DNA of 35,627 bases from Cytophagales bacterium. Its GTDB lineage: Bacteria; Bacteroidota; Bacteroidia; Cytophagales; Cyclobacteriaceae. The stretch lies in assembly GCA_020402945.1 (NCBI GenBank), contig JADBYQ010000070.1, forward strand, positions 1 through 35,627. The letters run 5' to 3'. Shown here in pieces: positions 7,904 to 14,059 of the stretch (within the stretch, counting starts at the first letter, position 1; each line of letters starts with the position of its first letter). The notes under the pieces are model-generated. The model saw only the letters and a list, made by a program, of their open reading frames with translations. It made no database searches and was not told where the DNA came from. The translations under genes and the position numbers were made by a program.

Positions 7904-8707
7904 TTATCCTACCAAATCTGTGTACAAGTTAAAAAATGATTCAGAATGGTCATCATCCTTGGCGTAGCTCTCTATTTTCTTTTTCTCTAATTTCTTCACT
8001 AGACCTTCGAGTTTCTTGTTATCGCCCGCAATGTTTACTACGTCAGCAAACTCAGCGCCTATTTTTATAAAGCCTTCGTAGTCGGCTGTTTTCAAATGAC
8101 CGAGCATATTGTCTTCAATATCGATCATCCTTACTTTACCCATCAAGTCGCCCTTAAACTTATGTGTAAATGGGTTGTTGTAAATCGTGAATACAGTTTT
8201 TGTATTCTTAAACAACGGATCTTTTTTGTAGGTAGTTTTTAGGTACAATGGGATGAAACTGGTAATCCAGTCATTGCAATGTACAATATCAGGTGACCAA
8301 CCTAGTTTGCGCACGGTTTCAATAACACCCTTGCAAAAGAAAATGGCACGCTCATCGTTGTCTTCAAAAAACTTGTTTTCCTTATCGTGAAAAACTGATT
8401 TGCGATGGAAATAATCTTCGTTGTCAATAAAGTAAACCTGGAGTTTTGCATTGGGAATAGAAGCGACTTTAATGATCAAAGGCTTCTCTTCGTCACCTAC
8501 CGCAATGTTGATTCCGGATAGCCGAACAACTTCATGCAGTCTGTTCTTGCGCTCATTGATCAACCCAAAGCGAGGAACCAAAATACGAATCTCCATTCCC
8601 CTTTCCTGCATGGCCTGAGGCAACTTCCTTACAAAATCAGATACTTCAGTAGTTTGGAGGAATGGGTTAATCTCACTGGCAACATAGAGGATGCGGATTT
8701 TTGACAT
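7904..8707 (-). CDS. Glycogen/starch synthase-like protein, N-terminal GT5 domain only
   Basis: A 267-aa protein matching the N-terminal (Glyco_transf_5) half of glycogen synthase: MSKIRILYVASEINPF, then HCNDWITSFIPLYLK and TVFTIYNN. It lacks the C-terminal GT1 domain, and the ADP-glucose-binding KTGG motif is replaced (PFLQTTEVSDF), so glycogen synthase activity is doubtful. My recollection is that Bacteroidota often keep such a gene beside panC, which suggests a conserved but unknown role. I chose ATG 8707 over an in-frame ATG at 8749 because a promoter -7 box (8754-8747) lies just upstream of the latter and would leave it untranscribed. A Lys-rich region follows at about residues 230-250. 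Confidence 0.8.
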   Translation of the reverse strand: MSKIRILYVASEINPFLQTTEVSDFVRKLPQAMQERGMEIRILVPRFGLINERKNRLHEVVRLSGINIAVGDEEKPLIIKVASIPNAKLQVYFIDNEDYFHRKSVFHDKENKFFEDNDERAIFFCKGVIETVRKLGWSPDIVHCNDWITSFIPLYLKTTYKKDPLFKNTKTVFTIYNNPFTHKFKGDLMGKVRMIDIEDNMLGHLKTADYEGFIKIGAEFADVVNIAGDNKKLEGLVKKLEKKKIESYAKDDDHSESFFNLYTDLVG

Positions 8708-8746
8708 ACACCTGGATTTAAGAGAAAGAAATAGAGAACCGAGGCG

Positions 8747-8777
8747 CAAAAGTACGCAAAATTCACCCCTTATTCAA
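8747..8777 (-). promoter_or_regulatory. Candidate promoter of the glycogen-synthase-like gene
   Basis: On the minus strand, TTG (8777-8775), a 20-nt spacer and a perfect TACTTTTG -7 box (8754-8747). Initiation a few bases downstream gives a leader of about 35 nt to ATG 8707 and excludes the longer ORF start at 8749. Confidence 0.55.
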
Positions 8778-8798
8778 CTAAACTTAACTTATAAGGTC

Positions 8799-8806
8799 TA
8801 TCTTTG
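8799..8806 (+). promoter_or_regulatory. Candidate -7 box for panC (TATCTTTG)
   Basis: A perfect TANNTTTG match 23 nt upstream of the panC ATG, in the 122-nt divergent interval shared with the glycogen-synthase-like gene. No good TTTG is present at the expected -33 distance, so the call is modest. Confidence 0.4.
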
Positions 8807-8829
8807 CGACCCCTTAAGACAGCCCCAGA

Positions 8830-9669
8830 ATGGAGATTTTCTATGAAATTAAGCCTCTAAGGGCGTTTTTGAGCGGCAAAAGAAAGAACCTTTCCTCAAT
8901 CGGCTTGGTGCCCACAATGGGGGCGCTGCACCAGGGACACTTAGAATTGGTGAAGGCATCGCGTGGCCAAAATGACCTCACAGTATGCAGTATTTACGTT
9001 AACCCCACCCAGTTTAACAACGCCCTCGATTTAGAAAAATACCCGCGCACTCTGGATAGCGACAAAGAAAAGCTGGAAAAAGCGGGTTGTGATGTGATTT
9101 TTGCTCCCAGCAATGAGGAGATGTATCAAGGGACAAGTCAAATTCGGTTTGACGTAGGTGAGATCGGTTCTTTTTGGGAGGGGGAATTTCGTCCAGGTCA
9201 TTTCAACGGGGTAGCGCAGGTGGTATGCAAGCTGTTTAATATTGTTCAACCCCATCGTGCTTATTTTGGTCAAAAAGATTTTCAGCAGTACAAAGTGATA
9301 GAGAAGTTGGTGGATGAACTCCAGTTTGACATCCAACTCACATCTGTCCCCATTTTTAGAGAGCTCAATGGACTTGCCATGTCTTCGCGCAATCAGCGTT
9401 TGAATGAAACTGAAAAAGAGAACGCTACTGTATTTTATCAATCTTTGCTTGTGGCAAGCGAACTATTGAAAAAGGGTGAACAAATCATTGCCGTGAAAGA
9501 CAAAGTCAGGCAGATGTGTGAGGCCAAACCAAATGTAAAATTGGAATACATCGAATGGGTCGATACGAAAAACTTAAAACCTGTGCAGAACGTTCTAGCT
9601 GGGTCCGTTCTGTTGATTGCGGGTTATGTGGGAGAAGTTAGGCTAATAGATAATTTGTTACTTGAATGA
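8830..9669 (+). CDS. panC: Pantothenate synthetase
   Basis: A 279-aa pantoate-beta-alanine ligase (ATP-dependent, cytosolic) that makes pantothenate for coenzyme A. The nucleotidyltransferase HxGH signature is in [14 protein letters not shown] (about 28-41). Further landmarks are SIYVNPTQF, the [13 protein letters not shown] segment, YFGQKDFQQ and the KMSKS-like MSSRNQRL loop. Length is normal. Its TGA overlaps the panD start (ATGA at 9666-9669), so panC and panD are translationally coupled and supply the last enzyme and the beta-alanine of the same pathway. Confidence 0.97.
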   Translation: MEIFYEIKPLRAFLSGKRKNLSSIGLVPTMGALHQGHLELVKASRGQNDLTVCSIYVNPTQFNNALDLEKYPRTLDSDKEKLEKAGCDVIFAPSNEEMYQGTSQIRFDVGEIGSFWEGEFRPGHFNGVAQVVCKLFNIVQPHRAYFGQKDFQQYKVIEKLVDELQFDIQLTSVPIFRELNGLAMSSRNQRLNETEKENATVFYQSLLVASELLKKGEQIIAVKDKVRQMCEAKPNVKLEYIEWVDTKNLKPVQNVLAGSVLLIAGYVGEVRLIDNLLLE

Positions 9670-10013
9670 GAATTGAAGTTTTAAAATCAAAAATACATCG
9701 TGTAAAGATTACACAAGCTGAGTTGAATTATGTGGGCAGCATTACCATTGACGAGGCGCTGATGGATGCTGCACAGCTAATTGAAGGAGAAAAGGTGCAG
9801 GTCGTAAACATTAACAATGGAGAAAGGCTGGAAACCTATGTGATAAAAGGAGCGCGCAATAGCGGAACAATATGTCTAAATGGACCTGCTGCGCGCAAAG
9901 CACAAGTGGGTGATATAGTGATCGTGATTTCGTATGCTTCGATGGAATTGGAAGAAGCAAAACAGTTCAAGCCCTCGCTTATTTTCCCAGACCCAAATAA
10001 CCAATTAAATTAA
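9666..10013 (+). CDS. panD: Aspartate 1-decarboxylase
   Basis: A 115-aa pyruvoyl-dependent decarboxylase converting L-aspartate to beta-alanine, the co-substrate of PanC. The proenzyme self-cleaves at the conserved Gly24-Ser25 bond ([16 protein letters not shown]), where Ser25 becomes the pyruvoyl group. The [12 protein letters not shown] and [11 protein letters not shown] segments are typical. The start overlaps panC by 4 nt, and the next gene begins one base after the stop. No PanM-type maturation factor is seen nearby. Confidence 0.97.
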   Translation: MRIEVLKSKIHRVKITQAELNYVGSITIDEALMDAAQLIEGEKVQVVNINNGERLETYVIKGARNSGTICLNGPAARKAQVGDIVIVISYASMELEEAKQFKPSLIFPDPNNQLN

Positions 10014-10014
10014 C

Positions 10015-11016
10015 TTGAAATCTACCCTCCGCTCAATATTGCAGTACGTTGGCATGATAGCGCTTACAGCGCTTCTGTTGTGGCTTTCGTTAAGAGGATT
10101 AACGTTGGGTGAAGGTGAAAACAAGTCGGACTTTCTTTGGAAGGCCTGGCAAAATTCCAACAAGGGATACTTGGGCTTGATGGCGCTGGTCGCCATATTG
10201 AGTCATCTACTGCGAGCGGAGCGATGGAGAATGTTGCTAGCTCCAACGGGTAACAAAGTTGGATTAACAAATAGCTTTCTTTCGCTGATGATCGGGTACC
10301 TAGTGAACTTAGCCGTGCCAAGAGGCGGAGAAGTATCGCGCTGCTATAACTTGTACAAGCTTGAAAAAACCCCCGTTGAAGTTTCGTTTGGCACCGTGGT
10401 AGTGGAGCGGATGGTGGACGTGATCTGTCTATTGTTGTTAATTGCTTTTTCGTTTTTTGCAGAGTGGCAGAAACTGAAGAAGTTTATCGATACGCTAAAT
10501 TTTGCTTCCGGAGAAGGCTTTTCAATATCGCCTTGGATGATCGTAGTTTTTTTAGGTGTAATTGTTTTTGCTGCAGCAATTTTCTTTCTGCGCAAAAATA
10601 AAAAGCTGTTAAAAATTATTGAAGGCTTTAAAGAGGGATTGCTTTCCATTTTCAAGATGCAGAACAAGGGACTTTTTATTGCCTATTCTCTTGGCATTTG
10701 GTTATTGTACTTCCTGATGAGCTACCTTGTTATAAAAGCATTTCCGGAAACGGAAGATTTGGGTTTTAGTGCTGTTCTAACGCTGTTTGCTGTTGGCTCC
10801 ATCGCGATGGCTGCGCCACTCCCCGGTGGTGCAGGATCTTACCACACACTGGTACCACTTGCGTTAGTAATGCTCTACAACCTTCCGCAAGCGGATGCCG
10901 TTGCATTTGTGTTTATTTTTCATGGCTGGCAGACCATTTTAATGATTTTACTCGGGGTGCTATCTTTGGTCGCCAGTTATTTGATTGTCAAATGGAGAAA
11001 ACAGAAGGAAAAATAA
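10015..11016 (+). CDS. YbhN/UPF0104 (LPG synthase TM-like) membrane protein
   Basis: A 333-aa polytopic inner-membrane protein of the UPF0104/lysylphosphatidylglycerol synthase transmembrane family, with roughly eight hydrophobic segments. Landmarks are HLLRAERWRMLL (64-75), NLAVPRGGEVSRCYNLYK and MAAPLPGGAGSYHTL. Such proteins are linked to lipid or isoprenoid-linked envelope metabolism, but the substrate is unknown. The C-terminal soluble lysyl-transferase domain of MprF is absent, so it is not an aminoacyl-lipid synthase. The start is TTG at 10015, one base after the panD stop; no ATG precedes residue 13. Its 3' end overlaps the rfaE2-like gene by 25 nt. Confidence 0.85.
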   Translation: MKSTLRSILQYVGMIALTALLLWLSLRGLTLGEGENKSDFLWKAWQNSNKGYLGLMALVAILSHLLRAERWRMLLAPTGNKVGLTNSFLSLMIGYLVNLAVPRGGEVSRCYNLYKLEKTPVEVSFGTVVVERMVDVICLLLLIAFSFFAEWQKLKKFIDTLNFASGEGFSISPWMIVVFLGVIVFAAAIFFLRKNKKLLKIIEGFKEGLLSIFKMQNKGLFIAYSLGIWLLYFLMSYLVIKAFPETEDLGFSAVLTLFAVGSIAMAAPLPGGAGSYHTLVPLALVMLYNLPQADAVAFVFIFHGWQTILMILLGVLSLVASYLIVKWRKQKEK

Positions 11017-11474
11017 AGTCTTTAATAGAGGCAAAGGAAGTTGTTGGTGCTTGGAAAAAGCAAAACGAGAAAGTTGTTTTTACAAATGGCTGTTTTGATC
11101 TTTTGCATTTAGGGCACGTTGACTATCTGGAGAAGGCAAGAGCTAAGGGAGACCATCTGGTAATAGGGCTGAACACAGACGATTCGGTAAGTCGATTTAA
11201 GGGACCTGAACGTCCATTGCAAGATCAGTATTCTAGGGCCCGGATTTTGGCGGCACTTCAATTCGTGGATTTGGTTGTTTTTTTTAATGAAGACACCCCG
11301 TTAAATTTGATTGCTGAGCTGGTGCCGGATGTACTGGTAAAAGGGAGTGACTATTTGGCAGAAAACATCGTTGGCGCAAATGTTGTTAAAAAGGCTGGAG
11401 GGAAAGTGGAAACGATCGATTTTGTGCCGGGTTATTCCACTACTCGAATTGTTGAGAAAATTAAACAAACATAA
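10992..11474 (+). CDS. rfaE2: RfaE2-type adenylyltransferase (D-glycero-beta-D-manno-heptose 1-phosphate)
   Basis: A 160-aa cytidylyltransferase-fold protein corresponding to the stand-alone C-terminal domain of HldE/RfaE, predicted to transfer AMP to heptose-1-phosphate to give ADP-heptose for LPS core. The HxGH active-site motif is in TNGCFDLLHLGHVDYLEKA (29-47). GLNTDDSVSRFKGPERP and the C-terminal GYSTTRIVEKI match the family. The kinase half is not encoded here. The 25-nt overlap with the upstream membrane protein gene argues for co-translation. A related glycerol-phosphate cytidylyltransferase is a less likely alternative. Confidence 0.87.
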   Translation: MEKTEGKIKSLIEAKEVVGAWKKQNEKVVFTNGCFDLLHLGHVDYLEKARAKGDHLVIGLNTDDSVSRFKGPERPLQDQYSRARILAALQFVDLVVFFNEDTPLNLIAELVPDVLVKGSDYLAENIVGANVVKKAGGKVETIDFVPGYSTTRIVEKIKQT

Positions 11475-11486
11475 ACTATTACAACT

Positions 11487-12185
11487 ATGGGTGCATTGAT
11501 TATTGGGGGTTTCTTCATGTTGATTGGATGGATGGTCAGTTCAAAGCTGAAGAACAAATTCAAGGAGTATTCTCAAATACATTTAACCAAAGACTTAACA
11601 GGCGCTGAAATTGCCAGGCTAATGTTGGCTGATCACGGGATCAGAGATGTTCAAGTGACTTGCGTTGAAGGACAGTTAACCGATCATTACAATCCAGCCG
11701 ACAAGACTGTTAATTTAAGCCAAGAGGTATTTCATGGGCGAAATGCAGCAGCTACGGCCGTAGCTTCTCATGAATGTGGGCATGCCGTGCAACACGCTAC
11801 CGCATATAGCATGCTTCAGTTAAGATCGGCCATGGTGCCTGTTCAAAACATAAGTGCCAAGGTTCTTAATTTTATGATGATGGCGATGATTTTTGGCGCG
11901 ATCTTCTCACAGGGATTTTTGGCTCCCCAAACTGCCATACTAGTAATTATTGTTTGCTATGCCGCTTTTGCCCTTTTCGCTTTGATTACGTTGCCTGTTG
12001 AGTTTGATGCAAGCCGCAGGGCATTGGCGTGGGTAAAGACTAGAAATATTGTTACTCCAGCTGAGTATGACATGTCTCAAGATGCGTTGAAGTGGGCTGC
12101 GATGACCTATGTGGTTGCCGCTATTGGTGCGGTCACTACCCTCATCTACTATGTGATGATGTACTTGGGTATGGATCGCGATTAA
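11487..12185 (+). CDS. Membrane zinc metallopeptidase, YugP/Zn_peptidase_2 family
   Basis: A 232-aa integral membrane protease. The zinc-binding HEXXH site is HECGH (95-99) in ASHECGHAVQH. An N-terminal membrane segment (about 3-18) and two or three hydrophobic segments in the C-terminal half (about 125-165 and 202-226) place it in the inner membrane. The third ligand is probably in LPVEFDASRRAL (about 167-178), a conserved family segment. Its substrates are unknown; envelope protein quality control is plausible. It begins 12 nt after the rfaE2-like stop and belongs to the panC transcript. Confidence 0.88.
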   Translation: MGALIIGGFFMLIGWMVSSKLKNKFKEYSQIHLTKDLTGAEIARLMLADHGIRDVQVTCVEGQLTDHYNPADKTVNLSQEVFHGRNAAATAVASHECGHAVQHATAYSMLQLRSAMVPVQNISAKVLNFMMMAMIFGAIFSQGFLAPQTAILVIIVCYAAFALFALITLPVEFDASRRALAWVKTRNIVTPAEYDMSQDALKWAAMTYVVAAIGAVTTLIYYVMMYLGMDRD

Positions 12186-12266
12186 CGATTTAGACTTAAC
12201 TGAAGTGAAATTAGAGGAGTTTTGCTTTTGAGAGACATTCCTCATTATTGCTAGTCATTTTGAAAA

Positions 12267-12473
12267 ATGAGTGATAACAGAGTCAAGTTCTACCTCGAAC
12301 TTATGAAAATGCTAACGGCATTTGTTGTGGGTACTGCGGCTGGTGCTTACGGCTTGGTTACTTCGGAAGGCGGCAATCAGAACTTTCTTATATTTGTAAG
12401 CGTTTTGTTTCTCTTCTCATTAGGGACATTGGTTGCATTGACCGTTTATTTGGATAAAGAAACTAAAGATTAA
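12267..12473 (+). CDS. Small two-TM membrane protein, unknown function
   Basis: A 68-aa protein with two hydrophobic helices (about 15-31 and 40-60) joined by a short polar turn (TSEGGNQN). The N-terminus is charged (MSDNRVKFYLELMK) and the tail is DKETKD. It is probably an inner-membrane protein with both ends cytoplasmic. I do not recognise a named family. It lies 81 nt after the metallopeptidase and 5 nt before a second small membrane protein, and the pair is closed by the terminator at 12628-12660. Confidence 0.65.
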   Translation: MSDNRVKFYLELMKMLTAFVVGTAAGAYGLVTSEGGNQNFLIFVSVLFLFSLGTLVALTVYLDKETKD

Positions 12474-12478
12474 AATTT

Positions 12479-12604
12479 ATGGAAGGACTTAAAGATGCCG
12501 TTGGAATAATCTTTACAATTGCTGTCGTTATTGGTTTTTCATTTGTAATTACTTCATTTTCGAAGAATGCAAGAATACGCTCAAAACAATTCAAAAAATC
12601 GTAG
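12479..12604 (+). CDS. 41-aa single-TM small membrane protein
   Basis: A short ORF (ATG 12479, TAG 12602) encoding 41 residues: a brief N-terminal MEGLKDAVG, one hydrophobic helix (about 8-27) and a basic tail (KNARIRSKQFKKS). The layout fits a small inner-membrane protein with the basic tail in the cytoplasm by the positive-inside rule. It starts 5 nt after the preceding small gene and ends just before the terminator, which supports it being the last gene of the transcript. Function is unknown; a partner of the 68-aa protein is possible. Confidence 0.55.
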   Translation: MEGLKDAVGIIFTIAVVIGFSFVITSFSKNARIRSKQFKKS

Positions 12605-12627
12605 AAACTCTAGGCCGTCAAATCAAG

Positions 12628-12660
12628 AAAAAGCCCAAGCTTTTGTTTGGGCTTTTTTTT
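12628..12660 (+). terminator. Intrinsic terminator of the panC transcript
   Basis: The stem AAGCCCAA (12631-12638) pairs with TTGGGCTT (12647-12654) around an 8-nt loop, extendable by A-T pairs outward. It is followed by an uninterrupted T-tract to 12660, 24 nt after the 41-aa ORF. This is the clearest intrinsic terminator I saw. Confidence 0.9.
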
Positions 12661-12712
12661 AAAACTATAAGTAGAAAAGTGGCATTTTATTCTAAAATCG
12701 AAATCATAGTCA

Positions 12713-13852
12713 ATGAACTTTGAACTGACCGAAGAACAACTAGCTGTACAACAAGCAGCCAAAGACTTTGCCCAAAGCGAGCTTTTACCAGGTGTGATTG
12801 ACAGGGACAACGAGCAGCGGTTTCCTGCCGAGCAGGTTAAGAAAATGGGCGAGCTTGGTTTTATGGGAATGATGACCGATCCGAAATACAATGGAGGAGG
12901 AATGGATTCTATCTCGTATGTCTTGGCGATGGAAGAGATTTCTAAGGTTGATGCATCCGCCTCAGTGTGTATGTCCGTAAACAATTCATTGGTTTGTTGG
13001 GGATTGGAGCGATTTGGTTCGGAGGAGCAAAAAGAGAAATATTTAAGGAAGTTAGCTACGGGTAAAGTCATAGGAGCTTTCTGTTTATCTGAACCCGAAG
13101 CAGGATCTGACGCCACCAGTCAACGAACTACAGCTGAAGACAAAGGAGATTTCTATCTTTTGAATGGTACTAAGAATTGGATTACCAATGGTAAAAGCGC
13201 GAGTGTGTACATTGTAATTGCCCAAACGCATCCAGAGAAAAAGCACAAAGGCATCAATGCGCTGATTGTAGAAAGGGGGATGCCAGGATTTGTGGTGGGG
13301 AGAAAAGAAGATAAAATGGGAATCAGAGGCAGTGACACCCATTCGCTTATGTTTACAGATGTGAAAGTGCCTAAGGCCAATCGAATTGGTGAAGATGGAT
13401 TTGGCTTTACATTCGCAATGACTACCTTAAATGGAGGACGCATCGGTATTGCAGCCCAGGCGCTCGGTATTGCAGCTGGTGCCTACGAACTAGCATTGAA
13501 GTATGCAAAAGAGAGAAAGGCGTTTGGTAAACACCTCACCGAACATCAGGCCATTCAATTCAAGTTGGCTGATATGGCCACCAAGATTGATAGTGCTCGT
13601 TTACTGATTTGGAAGGCAGCCTATTTGAAAGATGAGAAAAAAGATTTTGTGAAGGCCGCAGCAATGGCTAAGCTATACGCATCTCAAATCGCACAAGAAG
13701 TTACCACTGAGGCAGTGCAAATCCACGGTGGATATGGATACGTGAAAGAATTCCATGTCGAGCGATTAATGCGCGATGCAAAGATCACCCAGATCTATGA
13801 AGGAACTACGGAGATTCAGAAAATGGTTATATCGCGGGAGTTGCTGAGGTAA
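12713..13852 (+). CDS. Acyl-CoA dehydrogenase (short-chain type)
   Basis: A 379-aa FAD-dependent acyl-CoA dehydrogenase that forms trans-2-enoyl-CoA in fatty-acid or branched-chain oxidation and passes electrons to ETF. The three family segments are visible: N-terminal helical (MNFELTEEQ), central beta (AFCLSEPEAGSDA and NGTKNWITNG) and C-terminal helical (RKAFGKHLTEHQAIQFKLADM). The catalytic Glu is in QIYEGTTEIQ near the C-terminus, the position used by short-chain/butyryl-CoA dehydrogenases. It is monocistronic: a terminator precedes it and the opposite-strand ccm region follows. Confidence 0.95.
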   Translation: MNFELTEEQLAVQQAAKDFAQSELLPGVIDRDNEQRFPAEQVKKMGELGFMGMMTDPKYNGGGMDSISYVLAMEEISKVDASASVCMSVNNSLVCWGLERFGSEEQKEKYLRKLATGKVIGAFCLSEPEAGSDATSQRTTAEDKGDFYLLNGTKNWITNGKSASVYIVIAQTHPEKKHKGINALIVERGMPGFVVGRKEDKMGIRGSDTHSLMFTDVKVPKANRIGEDGFGFTFAMTTLNGGRIGIAAQALGIAAGAYELALKYAKERKAFGKHLTEHQAIQFKLADMATKIDSARLLIWKAAYLKDEKKDFVKAAAMAKLYASQIAQEVTTEAVQIHGGYGYVKEFHVERLMRDAKITQIYEGTTEIQKMVISRELLR

Positions 13853-13867
13853 TTTGAAAATTAGCTG

Positions 13868-14059
13868 ATTTGAAGATTTGAAAATTACGGCTCTCTGATT
13901 TTCAATTCTCATACTTTTGCGTCTGCCATTTATCGATAAGGTTATAAGCAGATTTTTTTGCTTCCGCCAGACTCAGTTTTACTTTTGAGGCTACTTTCTT
14001 TGATTCTTTGTTTTTTGGTTTAGCCATTTTTCAATTGTTTCATTTTCAAATCTTCAAAT
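13868..14059. repeat. 18-bp perfect inverted repeat flanking a small ORF
   Basis: ATTTGAAGATTTGAAAAT at 13868-13885 is repeated exactly as its reverse complement at 14042-14059, 156 bp apart. The right arm runs into the ccmF stop codon. The left arm is preceded by a related half copy at 13852-13862 (11-bp direct repeat of TTTGAAAATTA). Similar pieces recur beyond the other end of ccmF. Confidence 0.7.
13902..14027 (-). CDS. 41-aa Lys-rich small ORF between inverted repeats
   Basis: ATG 14027 to TGA 13902 encodes 41 residues: a very basic N-terminal half (MAKPKNKESKKVASKVKLS), then an amphipathic stretch (LAEAKKSAYNLIDKWQTQKYEN). It has no hydrophobic segment or known motif. It lies wholly inside the 18-bp inverted repeat and downstream of ccmF on the same strand. 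It could be a genuine small basic protein or the payload of a small repeat element. Codon content looks protein-like, but the evidence is limited. Confidence 0.45.
   Translation of the reverse strand: MAKPKNKESKKVASKVKLSLAEAKKSAYNLIDKWQTQKYEN

Noticed and set aside
8708-8749. N-terminal extension of the glycogen-synthase-like protein to ATG 8749
   Set aside because: The likely -7 box lies at 8754-8747, so this ATG would not be in the mRNA, and the extension lacks family similarity.
10344-10667. Minus-strand ORF inside the YbhN-like gene
   Set aside because: Antisense to a membrane protein; no recognisable family.
12610-13116. 168-codon minus-strand ORF over the terminator and the acyl-CoA dehydrogenase
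   Set aside because: It reads through the intrinsic terminator and is antisense to a well-conserved gene.
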